Shown here piece by piece: positions 49,328-58,257 of a stretch of DNA of 64,000 nucleotides. The notes beneath the pieces are model-generated. The model did not search any database. It worked only from the letters and a program-made list of their open reading frames with translations, and was not told the DNA's origin. Every line of letters begins with the position of its first letter. The first letter of the stretch is position 1. The DNA is from Enhydrobacter aerosaccus (GTDB lineage Bacteria > Pseudomonadota > Alphaproteobacteria > Reyranellales > Reyranellaceae). The position numbers and the translations under genes were made by a program. The stretch spans positions 248,001 to 312,000 of the forward strand of contig NZ_FUWJ01000001.1 in the NCBI RefSeq assembly GCF_900167455.1. The letters are read 5' to 3'.

Positions 49328-50074
49328 ATGTTCCGACTGAGGCCGGCACTATGGCCCACCGTCTTCTCGCTGCCGGTGTTCATTCTTTGCATGGGCCTGG
49401 CCCTGTGGCAGATGGAGCGGCGCGAGTGGAAGCGCGACATCCTCGATCGCATCGCCGCCAACCAGGCCGCGACCCCGGTCACCCTCGACGAGCTGCTGAA
49501 GGGCGATCCGCTCGTCCATGAATACGGCCGTGCCCGGATCTCGGGCACGTTCCTGCACGACAAGGAATTCTTCCTCGCTGCGCGCAGCCTCAAGGACGAT
49601 GTCGGCATGCACGTGGTCACGCCAGTGCGGACCCAGGACGGCCGAATCGTCCTGCTCGATCGCGGCTGGATCCCCTCGACCAAGAAGGATCCCGCGACAC
49701 GCGCCGCCGGTCAGGTCGCAGGGCCTGTCGATCTGGTGGGTGTCGTGCGGCGCACGCAGGAGCGGCGGCAGTTCGCGCCCGACAACGATCCGGCCAAGAA
49801 TTTCTGGTTCCATGTCGATGTGCCGCTGATGCGCAAGATGGCGGGCGGCAATCCAGATCCGAAGCTCGACGCCTTCTTCCTGGAAGCCGATGCGACACCC
49901 AATCCGGGCGGCCTTCCCATCGGCGGTCAGACGCGGCTCGATATCCCGAACGACCATCTGCAATACGCCATCACCTGGTTCCTGATCGGCATGGCGCTGG
50001 TTGGCGTCTATCTCGCCTATCATTGGGAGAACGGCCGCCTGACGATCAACGGCCGCTCGAAGGGGATGGCATGA
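49328..50074 (+). CDS. SURF1-family oxidase assembly protein
   Basis: A 248-residue protein with spans at both ends (ALWPTVFSLPVFILCMGLALWQ and ITWFLIGMALVGVYLAYHW) and a periplasmic domain containing GTFLHDKEFFL, VVTPVRTQDGRIVLLDRGWIP and DNDPAKNFWFHVD. SURF1/Shy1 helps insert haem a into subunit I. It overlaps the M32 peptidase gene by ATGA. Confidence 0.95.
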   Translation: MFRLRPALWPTVFSLPVFILCMGLALWQMERREWKRDILDRIAANQAATPVTLDELLKGDPLVHEYGRARISGTFLHDKEFFLAARSLKDDVGMHVVTPVRTQDGRIVLLDRGWIPSTKKDPATRAAGQVAGPVDLVGVVRRTQERRQFAPDNDPAKNFWFHVDVPLMRKMAGGNPDPKLDAFFLEADATPNPGGLPIGGQTRLDIPNDHLQYAITWFLIGMALVGVYLAYHWENGRLTINGRSKGMA

Positions 50075-51573
50075 ACCCGAGTGCTGCCTATGCCGAACTC
50101 GAGCGCCGCTTCCATCGGCTGAGCGCCGTCAATCGCGCCGGTGCGATCCTGAACTGGGATCGCTCGACGATGATGCCGGACGGCGCGAGCGACGATCGCG
50201 CCGACCAGTTGGCGACGCTCAACGTCGTCGCGCACGAGATCCTGACAGCGCCCGACATGCCCGAGCTGATGTCGCGAGCCGAGGAAGGCAAGGGTGGGCT
50301 CGATAGCTGGCAAGCCGCCAACCTGCGCGAGATGCGGCATGTCTGGACCCACGCCAATGCCCTGCCGGCCGATCTGGTCGAGGCGCGTACGCGCGCGGCC
50401 TCGGCCTGCGAGATGGCGTGGCGTGAGGCGAAAAAGCAAGCCAACTTCAAGATCTTGCTGCCGACTCTTGAGAAAGTAGTGGAGATCACCAAGCGTGTCG
50501 GCGCGGCCAAGGCCCAGGCGCTCGGTCTGCCATTCTACGACGCGTTGCTCGACGAATACGAGCCGGGCGGCCGCAGCGCGCGTATCGATGCGCTGTTCGG
50601 AGAGCTGAAGGCATTCCTGCCGGATCTGTTGCAGCGCGTGCTGGCGCGGCAGCACGCGGCCGGACAGCTGCTGGAACTCGACGGCCCGTTTCCCGTGGAG
50701 GCGCAGCGCAAGCTGGGCGAGCAGATGATCCGCGTCATCGGCTTCGACTTCCATCATGGCCGCCTCGACGTTTCGGCTCACCCCTTCACCGGCGGGACCG
50801 CGGACGACGTGCGGATCACCACCCGGTACGACGAGCACGACTTCGCGCGGGCTCTCATGGGCGTGCTCCATGAATGCGGTCACGCGCTCTATGAACTGGG
50901 ATTGCCGCGCGACTGGAACCGTCAACCGGTCGGCAATGCGCGCGGCATGGTCCTGCACGAGAGCCAATCGCTCCTGATGGAAATGCAGGCCTGCCGCAGC
51001 CGCTCGTTCATCGCCTTTGCCGCGCCGCGCATGCGCGAGGCCTTCGGCAAACGGGGACCGGCCTGGGAGACCGACAATATCCATCGGCTCTATACGCGCG
51101 TGATGCCGGGCTTCATCCGTGTGGACGCCGACGAGGTTACCTATCCGCTGCACATCATGCTGCGTTACCGGCTCGAGCGGGCAATCCTGGAAGGCGATCT
51201 GCCTCTGGCCGAACTGCCCGGGGCCTGGAACGACGGCATGCGCGAATTGCTGGGCATCGTGCCGCCCAATGACGCCATGGGATGCCTCCAGGACATCCAC
51301 TGGCCCGATGCCTCCTGGGGCTATTTCCCGACCTATACGCTGGGCGCCCTGGCAGCGGCCCAGCTCTTCGCCGCTGCAAGGGCGGCCGAGCCCGGCCTTA
51401 TGGACGAAATCGCACAGGGCAATTTCAGGCCTTTGTTGACCTGGCTGCGGACCAACGTGCACGGGAAGGGGTCGCTTGCCGACACCGACCGGATTCTGAT
51501 CGAGGCCACCGGCCAGCCCCTGGGAACGCAGGCGTTCAAGGCCCATCTGGAAAGCCGCTACCTGTCAGCGTAA
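50071..51573 (+). CDS. M32 family carboxypeptidase
   Basis: A 500-residue metallopeptidase. The zinc-binding HExxH is HECGH at residues 267-271, with the third ligand Glu in MVLHESQSLLMEMQ. Other M32 marks are NWDRSTMMPDGA, HPFTGGTADDVRITTRYDE and EVTYPLHIMLRYRLE. It removes C-terminal residues in the cytoplasm. The start at 50071 lies in the ATGA overlap with surf1, so it is translated with the oxidase operon, though a functional link is not evident. Confidence 0.95.
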   Translation: MNPSAAYAELERRFHRLSAVNRAGAILNWDRSTMMPDGASDDRADQLATLNVVAHEILTAPDMPELMSRAEEGKGGLDSWQAANLREMRHVWTHANALPADLVEARTRAASACEMAWREAKKQANFKILLPTLEKVVEITKRVGAAKAQALGLPFYDALLDEYEPGGRSARIDALFGELKAFLPDLLQRVLARQHAAGQLLELDGPFPVEAQRKLGEQMIRVIGFDFHHGRLDVSAHPFTGGTADDVRITTRYDEHDFARALMGVLHECGHALYELGLPRDWNRQPVGNARGMVLHESQSLLMEMQACRSRSFIAFAAPRMREAFGKRGPAWETDNIHRLYTRVMPGFIRVDADEVTYPLHIMLRYRLERAILEGDLPLAELPGAWNDGMRELLGIVPPNDAMGCLQDIHWPDASWGYFPTYTLGALAAAQLFAAARAAEPGLMDEIAQGNFRPLLTWLRTNVHGKGSLADTDRILIEATGQPLGTQAFKAHLESRYLSA

Positions 51574-51582
51574 GAGGGAGCC

Positions 51583-51834
51583 ATGCTCGAACTCCGCCCC
51601 AACTGCGAGTGCTGCGACAAGGATCTGCCCAACGGCGCACCGGACGCGTTGATCTGCACCTTCGAGTGCACGTTCTGCGCCGACTGCGCGCGCACCCGGC
51701 TGGGCGGCGTGTGCCCCAATTGCGGTGGCGATCTGGTCAAACGCCCGACCCGGCCGGCTGCCAAGCTGACCCAGTATCCAGCCTCGACCAAGCGGGTCCG
51801 CAAGGATCACGCCGCCTGCCGCCAAGTGGCCTAA
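51583..51834 (+). CDS. DUF1272 zinc-ribbon protein
   Basis: An 83-residue protein with eight Cys in pairs: CECCDKDL, CTFECTFCADCA, CPNCGGDL. This is the DUF1272 pattern (ML.LRPNCE.CD..LP). Two zinc sites are likely; no function is established. It lies 9 nt after the carboxypeptidase gene and 20 nt before thrC in the same direction. Confidence 0.92.
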   Translation: MLELRPNCECCDKDLPNGAPDALICTFECTFCADCARTRLGGVCPNCGGDLVKRPTRPAAKLTQYPASTKRVRKDHAACRQVA

Positions 51835-51854
51835 TTCGCGATCGATATCCAACA

Positions 51855-53312
51855 ATGCGTTACATCAGCACCCGCCATGGCTCGCAGGGATCGCCTGCGC
51901 CCCTCAACTTCGAGGAGGTCATGCTCGCCGGCCTCGCGCGCGACGGGGGACTCTACCTGCCCGAGAGCTGGCCGCACTTCTCCAAAGCGGAGATCGCGGC
52001 GCTGCAGGGCAAGCCCTACGTCGAGGTGGCATTCCAGGTCATGCGTCCGTTCGTGGGCACCGCCTTCGACGAGCCGACCTTCCGCCGCCTGATCGCCGAG
52101 GCCTACGCCTCGTTCGAGACGCCGGATGTCGCGCCCCTGAAGGCGCTCGGCGATAGCGGCCTGCATCTGCTCGAGTTGTTCCACGGTCCGACGCTCGCCT
52201 TCAAGGATGTGGCGCTGCAGCTCCTGGGCCGCATGCTCGACCATACGCTGGTGCAGCGCGGCCAACATGCGACCATCGTCGGCGCGACATCCGGCGACAC
52301 GGGCTCGGCAGCCATCGAGGCGGTGCGCGACCGCAAGACGATCGACATCTTCATGCTTCATCCGCACGGTCGCGTGAGCGAGGTGCAGCGTCGGCAGATG
52401 ACGACGGTACTGGCGCCCAACGTGCACAACATTGCGGTGCAGGGCACGTTCGACGATTGCCAGGATCTCGCCAAGGCCTGTTTCAACGATCTCGCCTTCC
52501 GCGATCGCCACGCGTTGACGGCCGTGAACTCGATCAACTTCGCCCGCGTGATGGCGCAGATCGTCTACTACTTCTGGGCCGCCCTGAAGCTCGGAGCGCC
52601 GGATCGCCCGGTCGCTTTCACGGTGCCCACCGGCAATTTCGGCAATGTCTATGCCGGCTACGCGGCGCGCCAGATGGGGCTGCCGATCTCGCACTTCGTC
52701 GTCGCGGCCAATGCCAACGACATCCTGCCGCGCTTTTTCGAGCGGGGTGCGATGACCATGACCGGGGTGACGCCCACGCTGAGCCCCAGCATGGATATCC
52801 AGATCTCGAGCAATTTCGAGCGCTTGCTGTTCGATCTTTACAGCCGCGATGGCAAGGCATTGGCGGAGGCGATGACGGTCTTCCGCGCCACCGGAACGCT
52901 GAAGGTCGGCGCCAATGCCCTGGGCGGCGTGCGCGCTCTGTTCGATTCCGGACGGTTGGACGACGAGGGCACCCTCGTTGCGATTGCCGACTGCCGCAAG
53001 CGTTTCGGCGAGATCATCGACCCTCACACCGCCATCGGCTACGCGATCGCCCAGCAGCACCGGCGCGACGCGGCCGTCCCCATGATCGTGCTGGCCACGG
53101 CGCATCCCGCCAAGTTTCCCGACGCGGTGGAGAAGGCGATCGGCCTGCGGCCGGTCCTGCCGCCGCGTCTGGCCGACCTGTACGAGCGCACCGAACGCGT
53201 TGAGGGCCTGCCGAACGATATCGCGGCCCTGGAGTCATTGATCGACGATCGCATGGCGGCGCACGACGGTAGCCGCGTCGCGGGACGACCGCAGGTAAAG
53301 GTGAGCACATGA
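51855..53312 (+). CDS. thrC: Threonine synthase
   Basis: A 485-residue PLP enzyme. The start MRYISTRHGSQGSPAPLNFE is typical of the long proteobacterial class. The PLP-lysine is in GPTLAFKDVALQ, with GATSGDTGSAAIEA (phosphate/PLP loop) and PTGNFGNVYAGYAA. It converts phosphohomoserine to threonine. It follows the oxidase-linked genes and overlaps the M16 gene by ATGA, a common arrangement in this class. Confidence 0.96.
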   Translation: MRYISTRHGSQGSPAPLNFEEVMLAGLARDGGLYLPESWPHFSKAEIAALQGKPYVEVAFQVMRPFVGTAFDEPTFRRLIAEAYASFETPDVAPLKALGDSGLHLLELFHGPTLAFKDVALQLLGRMLDHTLVQRGQHATIVGATSGDTGSAAIEAVRDRKTIDIFMLHPHGRVSEVQRRQMTTVLAPNVHNIAVQGTFDDCQDLAKACFNDLAFRDRHALTAVNSINFARVMAQIVYYFWAALKLGAPDRPVAFTVPTGNFGNVYAGYAARQMGLPISHFVVAANANDILPRFFERGAMTMTGVTPTLSPSMDIQISSNFERLLFDLYSRDGKALAEAMTVFRATGTLKVGANALGGVRALFDSGRLDDEGTLVAIADCRKRFGEIIDPHTAIGYAIAQQHRRDAAVPMIVLATAHPAKFPDAVEKAIGLRPVLPPRLADLYERTERVEGLPNDIAALESLIDDRMAAHDGSRVAGRPQVKVST

Positions 53313-54577
53313 GCGAAGTGAAGGTCACCACGCTCGGCAATGGCCTGCGTGTTGCCGTCGACGAGATGCCCGAGGTCGAATCGGTTTCGCTCGGGATCTG
53401 GGTGGCCTGCGGGACCCGGCACGAAAGCGCCGAGCTGAACGGCATGGCGCACATGCTCGAGCACATGGCCTTCAAGGGCACGCGGACGCGCAGCGCGCGC
53501 GCCATTGCCGAGGAGATCGAGAATGTGGGCGGCAGCCTCAACGCCTATACCGGGCGCGAGATAACCGCCTACCACGCCTCCGTGCTGAAGGAGGACGTGG
53601 CGCTGGGCGTCGAGCTGGTGGCCGATATCCTGCGCAATTCGGTGTTCGATCCCGACGAGCTGCAACGCGAGCGCGGCGTCATCCTGCAGGAGATCGGTCA
53701 GGCTCTCGATACGCCGGACGATCTTGTCTTCGACCAGTTCCAGGAAATCGCCCTGCCGGATCAGCCGCTCGGCCGGCCGGTGCTGGGAACGGCTGAGTCG
53801 GTGGAAGCGATTGGGCGCGACCATCTCTTCGCCTTCCTGGCGCGGCACTACACGGCGTCGAACATGGTTCTGTCCGCCGCCGGGCGGGTCGAGCACGATC
53901 AGCTTGTCGATCTGGCGGAGAAGTACTTCGGCTCGGTCGCCCGCACGCCGGCCAATGCGCCGCCCACCGTGCCGCTCTCTTACGTCGGCGGGGATGGCCG
54001 CGAGGTGCGAACGCTGGAGCAGGCGCATCTGGTGCTGGGGTGCCAGGGCATCGGCTATCGCGATCCGGACTATTACGCCAGCGTCGTCTATTCGACGTTG
54101 CTGGGAGGCGGCATGTCCTCGCGGCTGTTCCAGCGCATCCGCGAGGAACGCGGGCTGGTCTACGGCATCCATTCCTTCAACGCCGCCTATGCCGATGGCG
54201 GCCTGTTCGGGATCTACGCCGGTACGGGCGAGGACGATCTTGCCGAACTGGTTCCGGCGGTATGCGAGGAATTCGCCGGCGTGGCCGATACGCTGACCGA
54301 AGCCGAACTGATGCGGGCACGCGCGCAGATCAAGGCGGGAACGCTGATGTCGCTCGAATCGAGCGGCGCGCGGTGCGAGCAGGCGGCCCGTCATCTACTG
54401 GTCCATGGCCGACCGCTGCCTTACCCTGAGATCGTCGCGCGCATCGAGGCGGTCGACCAGCAGGCGGTGCGGCGTGTCGCCCGCCGGCTCCTGCAAGGAA
54501 GCCTGACGCTGGCCGCTCTCGGACCTGTCGATGCGCTGGAGCCTCTGGACAGCATCGCCGCCCGCCTTGCCGCCTGA
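53309..54577 (+). CDS. M16 family zinc peptidase (mitochondrial processing peptidase-like)
   Basis: A 422-residue protein. The inverted zinc motif HxxEH is His48-Met-Leu-Glu51-His52 in MAHMLEHMAFKGT, with the distal Glu in ERGVILQEIGQ. The second half (LLGGGMSSRLFQRIREERGLVYGIHSF) is the substrate-binding M16 repeat. The length matches one-unit bacterial MPP-like peptidases. It overlaps thrC. In related genomes a RimJ acetyltransferase gene usually comes next; here other DNA intervenes. Confidence 0.95.
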   Translation: MSEVKVTTLGNGLRVAVDEMPEVESVSLGIWVACGTRHESAELNGMAHMLEHMAFKGTRTRSARAIAEEIENVGGSLNAYTGREITAYHASVLKEDVALGVELVADILRNSVFDPDELQRERGVILQEIGQALDTPDDLVFDQFQEIALPDQPLGRPVLGTAESVEAIGRDHLFAFLARHYTASNMVLSAAGRVEHDQLVDLAEKYFGSVARTPANAPPTVPLSYVGGDGREVRTLEQAHLVLGCQGIGYRDPDYYASVVYSTLLGGGMSSRLFQRIREERGLVYGIHSFNAAYADGGLFGIYAGTGEDDLAELVPAVCEEFAGVADTLTEAELMRARAQIKAGTLMSLESSGARCEQAARHLLVHGRPLPYPEIVARIEAVDQQAVRRVARRLLQGSLTLAALGPVDALEPLDSIAARLAA

Positions 54578-54960
54578 CCTGTTGGCGGGCTGCTGATCGC
54601 ATCGAGCTGCGGCTGCCGCCGACGGGCCACCGAGATGCCGTCGGCGGGCATCTTAAGGTGAAAGATTAGCTCAATTATCGTGTCTAATGTATTGATTTAA
54701 AAGGCGATTATTGTCTCCACTTGCCGGCGGAAGATCTCGTTTTAACCTCTTGGGGAGACGCGAGATCTCGGTGGGAAAGGTCTCGTGGTCGGTGTGGTCA
54801 GATCGCAGGTATCGCCCCTGGTACTTGAAGTGAAACATGAATATGACGGCCAAAAAGAATCCACAAATATCAATCAATTAGACTATGATTCTTGTCTCGA
54901 AAATGAATAACCGAGTCACGCTTTCATCGACGTCGATGGCGGTTGGATTTTTCTGATCGC
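54578..54960. other. AT-rich non-coding segment after the M16 gene
   Basis: This stretch is clearly poorer in G+C than the rest of the window, especially at 54660-54720 and 54830-54910. It holds an inverted repeat AGATCTCG (54732-54739) / CGAGATCT (54761-54768). A 68-codon minus-strand frame exists but has no good start or ribosome site. No gene was recognised; it looks like acquired or decaying DNA. Confidence 0.45.
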
Positions 54961-54975
54961 GCGCATCGCAGCTCA

Positions 54976-55009
54976 AAAACAAAGGGCTCGCCGTCAGGCG
55001 AGCCCTTTT
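54976..55009 (-). terminator. Strong intrinsic terminator of the aspartyl hydroxylase-like gene
   Basis: AAAGGGCTCGCC-GTCA-GGCGAGCCCTTT is a perfect 12-bp stem (54981-55008). Read on the minus strand it is followed by a T-rich run (TTTGTTTTTG). TTTT on the other side means it could also stop plus-strand transcripts. Confidence 0.9.
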
Positions 55010-55031
55010 GACTTCCTTGGTTCAAGGTCGC

Positions 55032-55829
55032 TCAGGCGGCCTTGGCCAGGTCGACCGATTTGTTGCGCGGTGGCACGCCGATCGAAGCGCGTTCCAGGAC
55101 AGCCTTCACTTCGCTCGAGTGACGGATGAGGTTGTAGCGCAGTCCTGTGTACATATTGATCGGGAACGGCATGTTGGCGTTGAAGTCGATGATCAATACC
55201 ACGCGCGTTTCCTTGGTCTGGTTCTTGACCCAGTGTTCGCGCGTGTCGTCGAACACCAGCGGCACGCCTTCCTGCCAGAAGAAGTGGTGCCCGCCGATCT
55301 CGATCCAGCACTTTTCCGGTTCCTTCTTCGGCACGATCAGCGGGTAGTGGAAACGGATGACGCCGGCTGCGGAGCCGCGATGCGGGACGATCTCCGCACC
55401 GCCGGCCAGGATGCTGAACAGCGCCGTGTGCACACCGGGAATCCGGTTGATCGCCTCGTAGGTGTCGGGCACCGCCGCGGTGTTGTCCTTCACCTCGTGG
55501 CCCCAGATCTTCAGCAGGTAAGTGCGCCAGGCGCGACCGGGGACGAACAGGTCGCGTGGGTGGACTTCGTGCAGAGCGGGAATCTCTTCGTGGTGGCTCA
55601 GCAGATAGTTGAGATCAGCCTTGATCTTGTCGTGGCTCTTCTTCAACTCATCGAGCATAGGGAAAACTTTGACTGCGTCTTCGCCCGACAATGGAAGCTT
55701 GGGCATGCGACGCAGGATGACGTCCGACATCTTGAGATTGAAGTTCTCGATCGGCTCCTGAGGCACCCAGATGTGCTTGGTCAGGTAGAACCGACCTTTC
55801 TGGCCGATATTGGAAATGTCGTTGTCCAT
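55032..55829 (-). CDS. Aspartyl/asparaginyl beta-hydroxylase-like oxygenase
   Basis: A 265-residue protein from MDNDISNIGQKG. The C-terminal AspH-type domain has GGAEIVPHRGSAAGVIRFHYPL (first iron His plus Arg), then VFDDTREHWVKNQTKETRVVLIIDF with the second His and the 2-oxoglutarate Arg. It is a predicted Fe(II)/2-oxoglutarate hydroxylase acting on a protein or peptide. An earlier ATG at 55937 with GAGG just upstream would add 36 residues. It sits between the M16 and RimJ genes on the opposite strand, with AT-rich flanks. Confidence 0.82.
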   Translation of the reverse strand: MDNDISNIGQKGRFYLTKHIWVPQEPIENFNLKMSDVILRRMPKLPLSGEDAVKVFPMLDELKKSHDKIKADLNYLLSHHEEIPALHEVHPRDLFVPGRAWRTYLLKIWGHEVKDNTAAVPDTYEAINRIPGVHTALFSILAGGAEIVPHRGSAAGVIRFHYPLIVPKKEPEKCWIEIGGHHFFWQEGVPLVFDDTREHWVKNQTKETRVVLIIDFNANMPFPINMYTGLRYNLIRHSSEVKAVLERASIGVPPRNKSVDLAKAA

Positions 55830-55980
55830 GACGGTGGTCCGGGCTCCTTCGTTAATAAGAACTTCATCCTCCCGAAGACCTTTTTCAAGATATTGAATTG
55901 ACGCGGGAGCGATATTTCGGGCCTGAAAGCCCGACATCAAGCCTCGGAAATCATGGAACAAATCGATTCGCAGGCTTAGT

Positions 55981-56601
55981 ATGTTGAGCGAGATGTTTCG
56001 TTTCGCCGACGTTCCTTTGTCGCTATCAGGAATGACCCGCATTTCGGGCAAGCGCGTCTTCCTTCGTGCGCCCAGCATGGAGGACTGGCCCGAGTGGGCG
56101 GAGCTGCGCGCACGCAGCAGAGCCTTTCTTACGCCGTGGGAACCGACATGGCCTGACGACTCTCTCGGACGCGATCATTTCCGTCGGCGACTTCGCCAGC
56201 AGGTTCGCGAATGGCGCGCCGGCGAGGCCTACGGCCTTTTCATTTTTCTCAACGAGGGCCGGCGACTGGTCGGCGGCATCAACCTCAGCAATGTTCGGCG
56301 CGGTGTCGCGCAGACCGCTTCCATCGGCTACTGGATGGGGCAGCCCTATGCGGGGCAGGGCCTTATGACGGACGCACTGCGCGCGCTCCTGCCTTTCGCC
56401 TTCGACGATCTGCGGCTGCACCGGCTCGAGGCCGCATGCCTGCCGCATAACGAGCCGTCGAAGGGCGTACTGGCCAAAGTGGGCTTCCATGAAGAGGGGC
56501 TCGCACGGCAGTATCTGCGGATCAACGGCCATTGGGCCGACCACCTTCTCTTCGCGTTGCTGCGTGCGGATTATGACGCCATGCTGAGGTCGGGCGGCTG
56601 A
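55981..56601 (+). CDS. RimJ-like GNAT acetyltransferase
   Basis: A 206-residue GNAT-fold protein: GKRVFLRAPSMEDWPEWAEL, the acetyl-CoA loop region IGYWMGQPYAGQGLMTDALRAL, and LHRLEAACLPHNEPSKGVLAKVGFHEEG. This is the ribosomal-protein-alanine N-acetyltransferase (RimJ/RimL) pattern. The start may be MTRISGKRV inside the frame rather than the ATG at 55981. It is divergent from the hydroxylase gene. Confidence 0.9.
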   Translation: MLSEMFRFADVPLSLSGMTRISGKRVFLRAPSMEDWPEWAELRARSRAFLTPWEPTWPDDSLGRDHFRRRLRQQVREWRAGEAYGLFIFLNEGRRLVGGINLSNVRRGVAQTASIGYWMGQPYAGQGLMTDALRALLPFAFDDLRLHRLEAACLPHNEPSKGVLAKVGFHEEGLARQYLRINGHWADHLLFALLRADYDAMLRSGG

Positions 56602-56635
56602 CCAAACAAGGCCGACCGCAGGCAAGGGGGCGTCC

Positions 56636-57505
56636 ATGCGCAATCTGACTCCGGCCACCATCACCCAGGCCTTCGCCGAGTATGCGAAGAATGCTCCATC
56701 TGCCCGCACCCGCGAGCTGCTGGTGAGTCTGGCCGGCCATCTGCACAGCTTCGTGCGCGATAACAAGGTGACACAGGCGGAATGGGGCGCGGCGATCGAC
56801 GCCCTGACCCGCGCGGTCAAGTTCACCGACGACAAGCGCAACGAATACATCCTGTTCTCCGATCTCCTCGGCGTCTCCTCGCTGGTCGACATGGTCAATG
56901 CCTCGACGTCCGGCACGCCGTCCTCGGTGCTGGGGCCGTTCCACATCGAAGGCGCGCCGGAGCTTCCGAATGGCGGCGATCTGTGGAAGGGCCAGGTCGG
57001 CGAGCCTCTGGTCGTCACGGGGCGCGTACTGGATCAGAAGGGCCAACCGGCGGCCGGAACGGTGCTGGCGCTGTGGCAGAATTCTGGAAACGGTCTTTAT
57101 GCCCAGCAGGATCCGCAGCAGGCGGCGACCAACTATCATGCCCGGCTTGCGGTCGCGCCGGACGGCACCTTCGCGTTTTCCACCGTGCGTCCGGTTTCGT
57201 ACAAGGTGCCTGACGATGGGCCGGCCGGCGACATGCTGCGTGCGCTGGGACGCGACGCCTGGCGTCCGGCTCATCTGCACATGATCGTTCACGCGCCCGG
57301 CCACAAGCCGCTGATCACGGAGTTCTTCCCCGAGGACGACAAGTATCTCGATCGGGACGCGGTGTTCGGCGTGCGTGGCGGGCTGGTGCTGCCCTTCAAG
57401 CAGATCAAGGAGAGGTCGGCACTGCCGGCCAATCTTGCCGTACGCGAATCGGTGCCGCTGCCGGCGTGGACGGCGACCATCGATCTGACCCTGCCGCCTG
57501 CCTGA
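56636..57505 (+). CDS. Intradiol ring-cleavage dioxygenase (catechol/hydroxyquinol type)
   Basis: A 289-residue non-haem Fe(III) enzyme. The N-terminal helical dimer domain has RNEYILFSDLLGVSSLVDMVN. The catalytic domain has SSVLGPFHIEGAPE, the Tyr ligands in NGLYAQQD and SYKVPDDGPAG, and the His ligands in WRPAHLHMIVHA. The arrangement is closest to hydroxyquinol 1,2-dioxygenases. It overlaps the ABC ATPase gene by one base, linking ring cleavage with transport. Confidence 0.88.
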   Translation: MRNLTPATITQAFAEYAKNAPSARTRELLVSLAGHLHSFVRDNKVTQAEWGAAIDALTRAVKFTDDKRNEYILFSDLLGVSSLVDMVNASTSGTPSSVLGPFHIEGAPELPNGGDLWKGQVGEPLVVTGRVLDQKGQPAAGTVLALWQNSGNGLYAQQDPQQAATNYHARLAVAPDGTFAFSTVRPVSYKVPDDGPAGDMLRALGRDAWRPAHLHMIVHAPGHKPLITEFFPEDDKYLDRDAVFGVRGGLVLPFKQIKERSALPANLAVRESVPLPAWTATIDLTLPPA

Positions 57506-58257
57506 TGCCGGCAACGGGAGCGCCCGTCCGCGTCAGCGCCGTTTCCAAGCATTTCGACAATGGCCTGCAGGCGCTCAGCGATGTCTCGCTGACTGTCGCC
57601 GCGGGAGAGTTCGTCAGCCTGCTGGGACCTTCCGGCTGCGGCAAGACCACCCTGCTACGCATCATTGCCGGCCTCGCGACCCCGACCAGCGGCAGCGTCG
57701 GTCGACCGACGGGTCGACACGATATGGGCTTCGTGTTCCAGGAGCCGACGCTGATGCCCTGGGCGACGGCGCTCGCCAATGTCGAGTTGCCGCTCAAGCT
57801 GGCGGGTCTAGCGCGATCGGAGCGCCGGGCGCGGGCCGAGGACGCACTGGCGGGCGTGGGGCTGGCCGGCTTCGAGAAAAGCTATCCGCGCGAACTGTCG
57901 GGCGGCATGAAGATGCGGGTTTCGATCGCGCGGGCCCTGGTGACGCAACCCAGGCTCCTGCTGATGGACGAGCCCTTCGCTGCGCTGGACGAGATTTCAC
58001 GGCATCGCCTCAACCTCGATCTGCTGGCATTGTGGCAGCAGCGGCGTTTCACGGCGATCTTCGTCACACATTCGGTCTTCGAGTCGGTATTCCTGTCGCA
58101 ACGCATCGTGATCATGGGGACCAGGCCGGGACGAATTGCATCGGAGCTGCCCGTCGCCACCAGCCATGCCCGCGACGAGGCGTTTCGAACTTCCGCCGAC
58201 TATGTCGCCATCTGCCGCCTAGCCTCGGCGCAGCTCGGCCAGGCGATGGCGGCATGA
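57505..58257 (+). CDS. ABC transporter ATPase (nitrate/sulfonate/pyrimidine type)
   Basis: A 250-residue ATPase with Walker A GPSGCGKTT, Q-loop VFQEPTLMPWAT, signature LSGGMKMRVSIARAL, Walker B LLLMDEPFAALDE and the H-loop His in VTHSVFES. It belongs to the SsuB/TauB/ThiZ branch of importers. The ATG at 57505 shares a base with the dioxygenase stop (TGATG). It pairs with the permease gene by an ATGA overlap. Confidence 0.93.
   Translation: MPATGAPVRVSAVSKHFDNGLQALSDVSLTVAAGEFVSLLGPSGCGKTTLLRIIAGLATPTSGSVGRPTGRHDMGFVFQEPTLMPWATALANVELPLKLAGLARSERRARAEDALAGVGLAGFEKSYPRELSGGMKMRVSIARALVTQPRLLLMDEPFAALDEISRHRLNLDLLALWQQRRFTAIFVTHSVFESVFLSQRIVIMGTRPGRIASELPVATSHARDEAFRTSADYVAICRLASAQLGQAMAA

Noticed and set aside
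54671..54877. A 68-codon minus-strand frame with a hydrophobic start in the AT-rich gap
   Set aside because: It would need a non-ATG start, has no ribosome site, and the AT-rich context makes open frames with hydrophobic residues expected by chance.
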